DNA of 64,000 bases from Bowdeniella nasicola (GTDB taxonomy: Bacteria > Actinomycetota > Actinomycetes > Actinomycetales > Actinomycetaceae), in contig NZ_FNQV01000002.1 of the NCBI RefSeq assembly GCF_900107735.1, forward strand, positions 180,402 to 244,401. The letters are read 5' to 3'. Made by a program: the position numbers and the translations under genes. Shown here piece after piece: positions 36,834 through 45,862 of the stretch (position 1 is the stretch's first letter; the number at the start of each line of letters is the position of its first letter). Below the pieces are notes generated by a model. It was not told the DNA's origin. It saw nothing but the letters and a program-made list of their open reading frames with translations, and made no database searches.

Positions 36834-38396
36834 CTAGCTGATGGTGTCGAGCCAGGCCTGCTTGGCGGCGCGCTCTTCCTCCAGCTTGGCGACCTTGGCA
36901 GAATCGTTGGATTCCTTGGCGCGAGCGATCTTGTCATCGAGCGTAGCAAGGGCATCTTCGATCTGGGTGGCGAGTGCGCTCTTGCGAGCCGTCACTTCCG
37001 GATCGGTAGCGCGCCACTGCTCCTGTTCGGCTTCCCGGATCGCATCCTCGACCTTGCGCATCCGGCCCTCGACTTCGTTCATCGCGTTGCGAGGCACGAA
37101 ACCAATCTGCTCCCAGGCATCCTGGATCGGACGCAAGGCGGAGCGGGCGCGCTTGGGATCCGTGATCGGTAGCAGCGCTTCAGCCTGTTCACACAGCTCG
37201 CGCTTCTTCACGAGGTTTTCCTGCTGCTCTTGATCGGCCTGGGCATTGGAGGCGTTGCGTGCATCGAAGAAGACCTGCTGGGCCGCGCGGAAACGTTTCC
37301 AGAGCTCGTCATCTTCCTTGCGATTGGTGCGTCCCGCAGCCTTCCACTCTTCAAGCAGATCGCGGTAGGCGATCGTCGTGCGTCCCCAATCCGTCGAATC
37401 GGACATCTGGGTGGCGCGCTCAATGAGCTCTTCCTTCTTAGCCTTGGACTCCTTTTGCTTGGCATCAAGTTCGGAGAAGAACTGGCGACGATGACGGTCA
37501 AAGGTGGTGCGGGCGTGCGAGAAGCGCTTCCACAGGGCATCCTCGGTAGGCCGGTCAAGGCGCGGGCCACGGCGCTGCGCCTCTTTCCATTCTCCGAGCA
37601 GGTCACGGATCTGCTGGCCGGACTGCCGCCACTGGGTCTTTTGGGGATCGCGATTCGCGATCTTCTCGGCGCGGGCCACGATCGCTTCGCGCTGCTCGAG
37701 CGCGGCCTTCTTTGCCGCTTCGCGTTCCGCTGCCGCCTGCTTCTTGCGTTCTGCGCCAGCGGACTCCAGTGCCTGGACGCGGGCGCGAAGCCCATCGAGA
37801 TCGCCAACGGCAGCGGGCGCCGCCACCTGCTCCTTCAGGGACGTCAGCGTTGAATCCACCTCACGGGCATTCAAGTGGGGCAGGCGCGCTTCGGCCAGTC
37901 GGACTTCGGCATCGAGATCCAGGTAGCGCTGAACGTAGAATGCGAGGGCCTCTTGCGGGGAGGCATCCGGGAACTGGCCGACCGAGCGCTCGCCGGCATT
38001 CTCTCGTACCCACACGTTGCCCTCGTCATCAACCCGGCCGTATTCTCCGGCCTGGTCAGCATCCAGACTCGGTGCAGCGACGGTCACCTGCGGGACTCCC
38101 GTCGGGGCGGTCAGGGGAGCGGCCGATGGCGGCGGCACCACGGGCGCTGCGGGCGGCGGAGTTGGGCTCGGCACGGGAGCTGCGGCAGGCGGCGCCGGCG
38201 TCGGCACCGCGGGGGCTGTCTCGGCGGCGTCCTGCGAAGGCGTTTCTTCTTCTTTCGGCGCCTCGGGGGCCGCAGCCTCCGGGGCCGACTCGGCCTCAGG
38301 TGTGGCGTCGGCTGGAGGAGCCTCGGTAGGTGCTTCGGTCTCCCGGCCACCTTCGTGAGCGGGAACCTGTTCGGGATTCTGCTGCTCTTCGGTCAA
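36834..38396 (-). CDS. DUF349 repeat protein (probable TTG start)
   Basis: 520 residues. The N-terminal 120 are Pro/Ala/Glu-rich and disordered. The remainder is helical and made of repeated DUF349 units, each with W-x-x-x-G and LWKRFxxAR patterns (ALWKRFSHARTTF, ELWKRFRAAQQVFF, AWEQIGFVPRNAMNEVE). The family's function is not settled; some members bind ribosomes or influence DNA. The TTG at 38396 has AAGGAG eight bases upstream and gives a Thr-Glu-Glu-Gln start, better than the far-upstream ATG at 38465. Probable -10 TAGAGT lies at 38477–38482 on the minus strand. Confidence 0.75.
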   Translation of the reverse strand: MTEEQQNPEQVPAHEGGRETEAPTEAPPADATPEAESAPEAAAPEAPKEEETPSQDAAETAPAVPTPAPPAAAPVPSPTPPPAAPVVPPPSAAPLTAPTGVPQVTVAAPSLDADQAGEYGRVDDEGNVWVRENAGERSVGQFPDASPQEALAFYVQRYLDLDAEVRLAEARLPHLNAREVDSTLTSLKEQVAAPAAVGDLDGLRARVQALESAGAERKKQAAAEREAAKKAALEQREAIVARAEKIANRDPQKTQWRQSGQQIRDLLGEWKEAQRRGPRLDRPTEDALWKRFSHARTTFDRHRRQFFSELDAKQKESKAKKEELIERATQMSDSTDWGRTTIAYRDLLEEWKAAGRTNRKEDDELWKRFRAAQQVFFDARNASNAQADQEQQENLVKKRELCEQAEALLPITDPKRARSALRPIQDAWEQIGFVPRNAMNEVEGRMRKVEDAIREAEQEQWRATDPEVTARKSALATQIEDALATLDDKIARAKESNDSAKVAKLEEERAAKQAWLDTIS

Positions 38397-38519
38397 CGGA
38401 CTCACTCCTTTTCGTGGTTGCGATACCGCAGGGGACTCGCGAGGGCGCGCGTAATCGATGCGCACAGTACATCACCACTCTAGTGTCTTGCAGATCACCT
38501 TTCCTCATGAGTGGCTCGA

Positions 38520-38525
38520 TATAAT
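38520..38525 (+). promoter_or_regulatory. Leaderless -10 box of MBL-fold gene
   Basis: Perfect TATAAT followed by CGAATC and GTG at 38532. This decides the start in favour of 38532 over an upstream GTG at 38511, which lies 5' of the promoter element. Confidence 0.7.
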
Positions 38526-38531
38526 CGAATC

Positions 38532-39260
38532 GTGATCATTCGTCGCTTCGTTTCCCCCGTGCTCGCCGCTAATTGTTACGTGCTTTTCGATCCCGAATCT
38601 AAATCAGCTGTCGTCGTCGATCCCGGTGCTCTGACCAGCGAACCCGTCGGACAGTGGCTCACCGAGCACGACGCATCCGTGGCGGCGGTGCTGCTGACCC
38701 ACGCGCATCCGGATCACATGTGGGATGCGGCAGCGGTTGCCGGCGAACAGCCCGTCATCGTGCCGTCGCCCGATCGCTACCGCTTCACCGCACCAAACTA
38801 CGGATTGCCGCCCGAGTTCGCCTTTGAAGCCCTAGCCGGCTATCCGCTATCGGCCCCGACGAACCTCGTCGAGCTGGCCCCCGAGGTCTGCCAGGGCGAG
38901 GGCGCGCCGATTGCTCCGGGCATCGTTATTCGGGGTATTCCCGCGCCCGGGCACACCGAGGGCTCCACCGTGTTCCTTGCCCAAGCAACCGCAGACGCCG
39001 AGCTCGCGAGCTTCGGCAGCGTCGGCGAGCAAAGTGACTCGGGCGTGCGCCTCGTCATGCTCGGGGGTGACGTGATTTTCGCGGGCTCGATGGGCCGCAC
39101 CGATCTTCCGGGTGGCGATGATGAGGAAATGAAATCCTCGCTGAGGACCTTGGCGACCGTCATTTATCCCGAGACGATGATTCTTCCCGGACACGGCCCC
39201 GCCACGACAATGGCCCATGAAAAGGCAACAAACCCCTTCCTGCAATTCGGCGCGCGTTAG
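38532..39260 (+). CDS. Metallo-beta-lactamase-fold hydrolase, glyoxalase II-like
   Basis: 242 residues. The zinc motif HxHxDH is complete in THAHPDHMWD, with a further His in PAPGHTEGSTVF, an Asp in LGGDVIFAGS and a His in LPGHGPATTM. The layout matches glyoxalase II/persulfide dioxygenase-like single-domain hydrolases, but the thioester substrate cannot be read from sequence. It lies divergently from the DUF349 gene, sharing a 135-base region. The message is very likely leaderless. hisS follows 45 bases later. Confidence 0.85.
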   Translation: MIIRRFVSPVLAANCYVLFDPESKSAVVVDPGALTSEPVGQWLTEHDASVAAVLLTHAHPDHMWDAAAVAGEQPVIVPSPDRYRFTAPNYGLPPEFAFEALAGYPLSAPTNLVELAPEVCQGEGAPIAPGIVIRGIPAPGHTEGSTVFLAQATADAELASFGSVGEQSDSGVRLVMLGGDVIFAGSMGRTDLPGGDDEEMKSSLRTLATVIYPETMILPGHGPATTMAHEKATNPFLQFGAR

Positions 39261-39305
39261 GCGAGTAGTTCGAACAGGGCGCCCGGGCGTGAAACAATAG
39301 GAGCC

Positions 39306-40637
39306 ATGGTTCGCTCCTCGATTTCTGGGTTCCCTGAACTCCTGCCTCACGAACGTTTTGCCGAGCTTCAGATGCTCGATTCTTTGCGTCGCACTTTCGA
39401 GCTCCATGGTTTTAGCCCGCTGGAAACTCGGGCCGTGGAAAAGCTGGAGACGCTCGCAAAAAAGGGCGAGACGTCCAAGGAGGTCTACGCACTGTCGCGA
39501 ATCCACGATGTGAAGAGCGATAGTAGTGACGCGCAGCTGGGGCTCCATTTCGATTTGACCGTGCCATTCGCACGTTTTGTCGTCGAGAATTCCGGACATT
39601 TAGTCTTTCCCTTCAAGCGCTATCAGATCCAAAAGGTCTGGCGCGGCGAGCGGCCCCAGGAGGGCCGGTTCCGGGAATTTGTGCAAGCCGATATCGATGT
39701 CGTCGGCCAGGACACGCTGCCATTCCACTACGAGGTTGATCTCCCGCTTGTCATGGCCGAAGCGCTCGACAGCCTTGATATTGGACAAACGATCATCCAG
39801 GTCAACAACCGCAAGGTGTGTGAGGGCTTCTACGAGGGCCTGCAGATCGCCGATGTTGCGGGCACGCTGCGCGCGGTCGACAAGCTCGACAAGATCGGCG
39901 AGGAAGGGGTCGCGCGGATTCTCGTCGACGATGGTGGGCTGAGTGCGCAGCAAGCCGAAGCGGCACTTGACCTCGCGCGGATTTCCGGTGAGGACGCCAA
40001 GGACGTCCTCGAGCAGGTGCGCGCGCTCGGTGTGTCGACCGAACTGCTCGAGGTGGGCCTGAGCGAGCTGGGGGATTTGCTCACGGAGGCGCAGGCGACG
40101 CGACCGGGCGCGATCCGCGCGGTGCTGAAGATCGCACGCGGCCTGGACTACTACACCGGCTCCGTCTACGAGACGCTGCTCGTCGGCCATGAGGACCTCG
40201 GATCCATCGGGGGCGGGGGGCGCTACGATTCGCTCGCAACCGTCGGAAAGCGCAGTTTCCCGGGTGTTGGCATCTCTATCGGCGTCACCCGGTTGCTCTC
40301 GCGGCTGCTGGCGAGCGCCGAAGTGGGGCGGCCGGTCGCAACGGTCGTGCTCGTCGCCGTGGCGAGCGAGAGTGAACGCCACGCCTCCAACGAGATCGCA
40401 GCACAGCTTCGCGCGCGCGGTATTGCGGCCGATGTTGCTCCAACGGCAGCGAAATTCGGCAAGCAGATTCGCCACGCCGACCGCCTAGGAATTCCCTTCG
40501 TCTGGTTCCCGGGCGACAATCAAGTCAAGGACATTCGAAGTGGCGAGCAGGTCGAGGCTGATCCGCGCACCTGGCAGGCCCCGGATAAGGACCTCTACCC
40601 GGTGGCCCGCTGGCGACAAGGAGACATGCCATCATGA
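39306..40637 (+). CDS. hisS: Histidine--tRNA ligase
   Basis: 443-residue class II synthetase. Motif 2 is RYQIQKVWRGERPQEGRFRE, with QADIDVVG following. The His-A segment is LDYYTGSVYE and motif 3 is GVGISIGVTRLLSR. A C-terminal anticodon-binding domain (VVLVAVASESERHASNEIA) closes it. The ATG at 39306 has AGGAG only two bases before it, which is too close, and AAACAAT about seven bases before it, so a leaderless start is possible but not certain. It overlaps the downstream GTPase gene by 4 bases. Confidence 0.95.
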   Translation: MVRSSISGFPELLPHERFAELQMLDSLRRTFELHGFSPLETRAVEKLETLAKKGETSKEVYALSRIHDVKSDSSDAQLGLHFDLTVPFARFVVENSGHLVFPFKRYQIQKVWRGERPQEGRFREFVQADIDVVGQDTLPFHYEVDLPLVMAEALDSLDIGQTIIQVNNRKVCEGFYEGLQIADVAGTLRAVDKLDKIGEEGVARILVDDGGLSAQQAEAALDLARISGEDAKDVLEQVRALGVSTELLEVGLSELGDLLTEAQATRPGAIRAVLKIARGLDYYTGSVYETLLVGHEDLGSIGGGGRYDSLATVGKRSFPGVGISIGVTRLLSRLLASAEVGRPVATVVLVAVASESERHASNEIAAQLRARGIAADVAPTAAKFGKQIRHADRLGIPFVWFPGDNQVKDIRSGEQVEADPRTWQAPDKDLYPVARWRQGDMPS

Positions 40638-42388
40638 CCGAGCATGCGGCCGCGCCCGCCCGTCACGTCGGGGATGCCCTGAGGAAGGTCCGCACGAGCT
40701 TTGCTGGCCTGCAGTTTCCGTTTGAGCTCCGCGACGCGCAGCGCGGCAAGGCGCTGAGCCGCCAGGCGATGACCCAGCTCGACGACTACCTCATCCCTCG
40801 CTATGAAGCGCTCGACGCTCCGCTGCTCGCGGTCGTGGGAGGTTCGACCGGCGCGGGGAAGTCCACGCTCGTCAACTCGCTGCTTGGCACGAACGTCTCC
40901 CACACCTCGGCGATCCGGCCGACGACGCGCCGGCCCGTGCTCATTCACCACCCCGATGACACCTCGTGGTTCGAAGGCTCGCGCATCCTGCCGGATCTGG
41001 CTCGGGTGCGACGCGGCATCGATGAACGCATGTCGCCCGTGGAAGAGGGCAGCACGAGCGAAGTCGAGATCCGCGCGACGCGGCGGGTGCCGCCGGGACT
41101 CGCGCTCCTCGACGCGCCCGATATCGACTCGGTGGAAGAAAAGAACCGCGCGCTCGCGCGTCAGCTGCTTTCGGCCGCCGACCTGTGGATCTTCACCACG
41201 ACAGCGGCACGCTACGCCGATGCGGCACCGTGGGAGTTCTTGAGCGAGGCTGCTCGGCGCAAGGTCGTCGTCGCCGTCGTGTTGAATCGAGTTCCGTCGG
41301 GGGCGGCCTACGAAGTCCGCTCCGACCTCACCCGTCGCCTCACCGACGCCGGCCTGGCGCAGGCACCTGTCTTTACTATCGGCGAGCAGAACATTACCGA
41401 CACGGGACGCATCCCCGTGGAATCGATCGAGCCAATCGTCGGATGGCTGAAGGGCTTGACGGATAGCGCAGCGACGCGAGCCATGGTCGCACGCACGACG
41501 CTGGCCGGCGCGCTCGACGAGCTCGTTCGTACCGGCGCTGATGCGATCGATGCCTCGCGCGACACGATCTCCTTTTATACGGACCTTGCGCGCCGCGTCG
41601 ACGACTCCTATGCGGACGCACACTCGCGGATCACCGAGGCCACGAAGGATGGCTCGATGCTGCGTGGCGAGGTGCTCGCGCGCTGGCAGGAGTTCGTCGG
41701 CACCGGGGACTTCATCCGATCGATCGAAGCGGCCGTCGGGCGGATGCGGGACCGGCTCGGGGCGTTTTTCAAGGGCAAGCCCGCGCCCGAAGCCGAGGTC
41801 GAAGAAGCGATCGAAACCGGGCTGTTCACCCTGCTGGCCGCCGAAGCCTCGCGTGCCGGCAGCGAGGTCGACTACGCCTGGCAGCGCGAGCCCGCCGCCC
41901 GCGAACTCCTCATGCGCGCCCACATCAACCTGCCACCGCGAAGCGAGCTCGATGACCGTGCAGCGCAGACGGTTCGGGCCTGGCAACGCGACGTTCTCGA
42001 GATGGTCCGAAGTGAAGGCGAGGATCGACGCTTCTCCGCTCGCATGATGTCGCTCGGCGTCAACACCCTCGGGATCGCGCTCATGCTCGTGATCCTGGCT
42101 TCCACCGGTGGCGTGATTACCGGCATGGAGGTCGCCGCTGCCGGCGGCACCGCCGTCGTCGGACAAAAACTCTTGGAAGCGGTCTTCGGCGATGAGGCCG
42201 TCCGCAAGATGGCTCGCAATGCGCGCAAGAACCTGGAGGAACGCGCGGGCGAACTGTTGGCCTGGCATGCCCAGGCCTACCGGTCGCCGCTGACCGACCT
42301 GGGGCTCGATCCCGCAGCGCCCGATACCCTGCACGATGCCTTGATCGACCTGTCACGCGCCCGCAAAGCAGAAGGGTTGACCGCCTGA
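40634..42388 (+). CDS. Dynamin-like GTPase, first of a tandem pair
   Basis: 584 residues. The P-loop is GGSTGAGKST (residues 69–78). G3-like APDIDSV occurs near residue 160 and a variant G4 (VLNRVP) follows. The helical C-terminal part includes a hydrophobic stretch (LGIALMLVILASTGGVITGM) near residue 480 that could insert into membranes. Paired bacterial dynamins often shape or repair the membrane. Here the gene is coupled to hisS by ATGA and to the next GTPase by TGATG, so all three are co-translated. Its exact role is unknown. Confidence 0.75.
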   Translation: MTEHAAAPARHVGDALRKVRTSFAGLQFPFELRDAQRGKALSRQAMTQLDDYLIPRYEALDAPLLAVVGGSTGAGKSTLVNSLLGTNVSHTSAIRPTTRRPVLIHHPDDTSWFEGSRILPDLARVRRGIDERMSPVEEGSTSEVEIRATRRVPPGLALLDAPDIDSVEEKNRALARQLLSAADLWIFTTTAARYADAAPWEFLSEAARRKVVVAVVLNRVPSGAAYEVRSDLTRRLTDAGLAQAPVFTIGEQNITDTGRIPVESIEPIVGWLKGLTDSAATRAMVARTTLAGALDELVRTGADAIDASRDTISFYTDLARRVDDSYADAHSRITEATKDGSMLRGEVLARWQEFVGTGDFIRSIEAAVGRMRDRLGAFFKGKPAPEAEVEEAIETGLFTLLAAEASRAGSEVDYAWQREPAARELLMRAHINLPPRSELDDRAAQTVRAWQRDVLEMVRSEGEDRRFSARMMSLGVNTLGIALMLVILASTGGVITGMEVAAAGGTAVVGQKLLEAVFGDEAVRKMARNARKNLEERAGELLAWHAQAYRSPLTDLGLDPAAPDTLHDALIDLSRARKAEGLTA

Positions 42389-43968
42389 TGGCCACCATCG
42401 CCGAGCACCTCAATCACCTGACCCGTGCCCTCGACTTCGCCGATGGCAGGTTCGACCCGGCCGTGATCGAAGCCGGTCGGGAGGTAGTCTCCAACGTCTC
42501 GGCGCGCGGCAGCGTCGATACGACGAGGACCGTCGCCTCCCTGTTCGGAACGACGGGCTCCGGAAAATCCTCGCTCCTGAATGCGCTGACGAAGACATCC
42601 TTCGCGCGCGTGGCCCACACCCGGCCAACAACCACCGAACCGCTGGCCCTCGCGCGCGCCGTCGATGCCGAGACCACGGCGCTGCTGGACTGGCTCGAGG
42701 TCTCCCAACGCGCGACGAGCGAAGTCCTCAGCAAGGATCTCGTTCTCGTCGACCTGCCTGACATCGACTCCGTCGAACGTCACCACCGCGAGCTCAGCGA
42801 GAAGATGGCCAAGGTCGTCGACGTCCTCGTGTGGGTCATGGACCCGCAAAAATACGCCGACGCCGTCGTCCATCACGACTTCCTCGCGCCCCTGGCACGC
42901 CACGCGGACGTCACGGTCGTCGTCCTGAACCAGATCGACCAGATCGCGCCCGCTGATGTGCCCGGCGTCGTCGCCGACGTCAAGCGCCTGCTCGCCGCCG
43001 ACGGACTGTCGAAGGTCGAGGTCGTGACGACATCCGCGAAGACGGGCGCGGGCGTCACCCAGCTGCGCGAAACCCTCGAAGGCATTGCCTCCCGGCAGGA
43101 AGCGGTGCGCGCAAAGTCCCGCGCCGAAATCACCCACGTGGCCAAGCGACTCCTCGCCGAGGTCGATTCCTCCGAGACCTCGCTCGCGCCGACGCAGCCG
43201 CTCGTGACCGCCGCTGCGAGGGCCGCCGGGATGGATGCGCTCACCTCGGCCGTGGCGCGTTCCTATCAGCGCCGCAGCACTCAGCATGTGGGGTGGCCGT
43301 TCGTGCGCTGGGTTGCTCGCCTCCGGCCCGACCCGCTGGCAAAACTCCACATCGCGGCTGGACGCAAGGATCGGATCGAGCGCGAAGCGATCGTGCCAAC
43401 CACCTCGCTTCCCGCCCCGACGGCGGTGCAGGCCGCCAACGTGCGCTCCAGCGCGCATGAGTTCGTCTTGGGCTCGGCGAAGAATCTGCCCGATAGGTGG
43501 CGCAATGAGCTCGTTGCCGATACCCAGGCTCGCATTCCGGCGCTGACCGACAGCCTGGATGAAGCCCTCGCGCGGGTCGAGCTGCCGCTTGCCCCCGCCC
43601 ACTGGTGGACGCTCGCGAGCATCATCCAGGTCCTGGCAGCGATCGCGGTCCTCGTGGGCGGCGGCTGGCTCGCGGCGATCGCGGTCGCCTCCTACCTCCA
43701 GTTCGACCTTTCGGCTCCGACGTGGCACGGCATCCCAGTCCCAACGCTCATCCTGCTCGCGGGCCTTGCCATCGGCCTCCTGCTTGCTCTCATCGGGCGA
43801 TTGACGGCGCGCGCCGGCGCAAAGCGACGGGCCGCCATCACCCGTTCCCGGGTCATGACGGCCGTCGATTCACGAATCGAGCGCCAACTCATCCAGCCGG
43901 TACGCGAACAGTTGGAGGATTACTCCTTCTTCGTCGACGCGGCCAGACGCGCGGCAGGCACGCGCTAG
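42388..43968 (+). CDS. Dynamin-like/YfjP-type GTPase with C-terminal membrane helices
   Basis: 526 residues. The P-loop is GTTGSGKS (54–61), G3 is LPDIDSV, and NQID stands in place of the usual NKxD in VVVLNQIDQI; the TSAKTG loop follows, so GTP binding is expected. Two membrane helices lie near residues 410–475 (IIQVLAAIAVLVGGGWLAA; TLILLAGLAIGLLLALIGR). Starts on the A of the upstream TGA. The downstream DEAD-box gene converges and overlaps by 4 bases. A pair in which one protein is membrane-anchored recalls heteromeric bacterial dynamins such as DynA/DynB. Confidence 0.75.
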   Translation: MATIAEHLNHLTRALDFADGRFDPAVIEAGREVVSNVSARGSVDTTRTVASLFGTTGSGKSSLLNALTKTSFARVAHTRPTTTEPLALARAVDAETTALLDWLEVSQRATSEVLSKDLVLVDLPDIDSVERHHRELSEKMAKVVDVLVWVMDPQKYADAVVHHDFLAPLARHADVTVVVLNQIDQIAPADVPGVVADVKRLLAADGLSKVEVVTTSAKTGAGVTQLRETLEGIASRQEAVRAKSRAEITHVAKRLLAEVDSSETSLAPTQPLVTAAARAAGMDALTSAVARSYQRRSTQHVGWPFVRWVARLRPDPLAKLHIAAGRKDRIEREAIVPTTSLPAPTAVQAANVRSSAHEFVLGSAKNLPDRWRNELVADTQARIPALTDSLDEALARVELPLAPAHWWTLASIIQVLAAIAVLVGGGWLAAIAVASYLQFDLSAPTWHGIPVPTLILLAGLAIGLLLALIGRLTARAGAKRRAAITRSRVMTAVDSRIERQLIQPVREQLEDYSFFVDAARRAAGTR

Positions 43969-45710
43969 AAGCTCTTGCGTCCGTAGCCTTTGCGCTTGGG
44001 CTTGTCCCAGTGCCCGGCCTCTTCGCGGCGCTTCTTGCCCTTATAGCCCGTGTGCGCAAACCCGCCCGCCGGCTTGCGGTCGGTGCGCTTGCCGCCGCGC
44101 GGCCCGCGGTCGGGACGGATCTTCAGCGCCCGGCCCTGGACCTGGGCGCGGCCGATCGTGCGGAGCGTTTCAGCATCGAGGTCGACGAGGATATCGACGA
44201 GGGAGAAGGTGGGGAAGATATCGATCTTGCCGACGTCGGTTCCCTTCAGGCCTGCCTCGCCCGTGATGGCGCCGACAATCGCGCCCGGGAGCACGTGGTC
44301 CTTGTGCCCGACCTCCACGCGGTAGCGCGTCCCGCCGGCCGGAACACGGACGCGTCCTTGCCCGCGGCCCTGGCCGCTGCGCGGGTCATCGAAGTCGACG
44401 CTGGAAATCTGCTCCGAATCGTCGCTCGACGGCCCGTTGTCCTTGACCGCGAGAGCGAGCAGCGCGGCCGCGAGGTCGGTGACGTCGATACCGGATTCGG
44501 CGATGGCCTCGCGGTAGAGCTCTAGTCGGCCGGCCTCGATGCGGGCGGGAACCTCGGAGAGCAGCTGGGTGACGCGATGGTGCGAGACGTCCTTCGGGCT
44601 CGGAATCCGGATCTCGGTCAGTTCGGAGCCGGTCAGGCGCTCGATCTGGCGAAGGCGGTGCTTTTCCTTCGGGGTAAAGAAGGTCAGTGCACGCCCGGAA
44701 CGCCCGGCGCGGCCGGTCCGGCCAATGCGGTGAACGTAGGCCTCGCCTTCCCGGGGCACGTCGAAGTTGACGACGAGTCCAATACGTTCAACATCGAGGC
44801 CGCGGGCCGCAACGTCGGTCGCGACAATGACGTTGAGCGAGCCGCCGCGCAGGCGCTCCACGAGCCGTTCCCGCTCCTTTTGGGGTACATCGGAGGACAG
44901 CGCGGCCGCGGCGATACCGCGCCCGGTCAGGTCGGCAGTCACCTCTTCAGCGGTGGCGCGGGTACGCACAAAGACGATGGCCGCATCGGCGCTCGTCGTG
45001 GCCAGGACCCGAGCTAGCGCACCATTCTTGTGGCGGAAAGGAACGACGGCGTACTCCTGCGTCACCGTATCGACGGTGGAGGCCTGCCTCGTGACTTCGA
45101 GGCGGACCGGATCGGACAGGTGCTGCTTAGCGACTTTGGCGATCACCGGCGGCATGGTCGCGGAGAACAGGGCCGTGGTGCGCTCTTTCGGGCACTGGCT
45201 GGCGATCTGCTCGACGTCTTCGGCGAAGCCCATGCGCAGCATCTCGTCGGCCTCATCCAGCACCAGGACGTGCACGTGGGAAAGGTCAAGAGCGCCCTTT
45301 TCCATGAGGTCCATGATGCGGCCCGGGGTTCCGACAACGACCTGGGCGCCGCGCTTGAGCGCCTTCATCTGCGGCTGGTAGGCGGCGCCACCGTAGACGG
45401 CCGCGATCGTGATCTCGGGTAGTCGGGAGGCGAAGGTCTTGATAGCTTCGGCGCCCTGTAAGGCAAGTTCACGGGTCGGGCACAACACGAGGGCCTGAAC
45501 CTGGGAGGCATCGGGTTCGATGCGAGCGAGCAGGGGAAGGCCAAAAGCGGCTGTCTTACCGGTGCCGGTTTGCGCAATACCGACGACATCTCGGCCGCTA
45601 AGGAGCGGGCCGATGGCCTCGCGCTGGATATCTGTTGGGGTGGTAAATGCTAGGTCCGTGACGGTGTCGAGGAGCTCCTCGGGCAGGCCAAGGTCAGCAA
45701 AAGTTGTCAT
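43965..45710 (-). CDS. DEAD-box ATP-dependent RNA helicase
   Basis: 581-residue helicase of the CsdA/DeaD group. Q motif FADLGLPEELLDTVTDL, motif I AQTGTGKT (46–53), II VLDEADEML, III SAT (FSATMPP), V TDVAARGLDVE, VI YVHRIGRTGRAGRSG. The C-terminus has a DbpA-like RNA-binding fold (YRVEVGHKDHVLPGAIVGAI) and a basic Gly/Arg/Lys tail. It unwinds RNA in ribosome assembly or cold adaptation, by family. The 152 bases upstream (45711–45862) hold no convincing promoter; GGGAT nine bases before the ATG may be a weak ribosome site. Confidence 0.93.
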   Translation of the reverse strand: MTTFADLGLPEELLDTVTDLAFTTPTDIQREAIGPLLSGRDVVGIAQTGTGKTAAFGLPLLARIEPDASQVQALVLCPTRELALQGAEAIKTFASRLPEITIAAVYGGAAYQPQMKALKRGAQVVVGTPGRIMDLMEKGALDLSHVHVLVLDEADEMLRMGFAEDVEQIASQCPKERTTALFSATMPPVIAKVAKQHLSDPVRLEVTRQASTVDTVTQEYAVVPFRHKNGALARVLATTSADAAIVFVRTRATAEEVTADLTGRGIAAAALSSDVPQKERERLVERLRGGSLNVIVATDVAARGLDVERIGLVVNFDVPREGEAYVHRIGRTGRAGRSGRALTFFTPKEKHRLRQIERLTGSELTEIRIPSPKDVSHHRVTQLLSEVPARIEAGRLELYREAIAESGIDVTDLAAALLALAVKDNGPSSDDSEQISSVDFDDPRSGQGRGQGRVRVPAGGTRYRVEVGHKDHVLPGAIVGAITGEAGLKGTDVGKIDIFPTFSLVDILVDLDAETLRTIGRAQVQGRALKIRPDRGPRGGKRTDRKPAGGFAHTGYKGKKRREEAGHWDKPKRKGYGRKSF

Positions 45711-45862
45711 GAAATGATCAATCCCATCGGTGCTAAGCGGCTGTCGGGAGTAGCTGACCCGATCAGGAGCACCAATGGCCTAACAGAGAAACCAGGCTCG
45801 GGGTGCGCGCTCAGAAAATGTCACCCGCGGACTCTCCAGCGGGGCCCGTCCACCCTATCGCG

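Noticed and set aside
39293..39305. Leaderless start for hisS
   Set aside because: AACAAT has the wrong first base and seven-base spacing, and AGGAG is also present; the evidence is balanced, so it is not listed as a promoter.
40595..42334. 579-codon antisense frame across the first dynamin-like GTPase
   Set aside because: Arg/Gly-rich antisense shadow; the sense frame has the P-loop and translational coupling.
45711..45862. Promoter or cold-shock leader before the DEAD-box helicase
   Set aside because: No -10/-35 pair or stable leader hairpin stands out; the MFS gene lies just upstream on the same strand.
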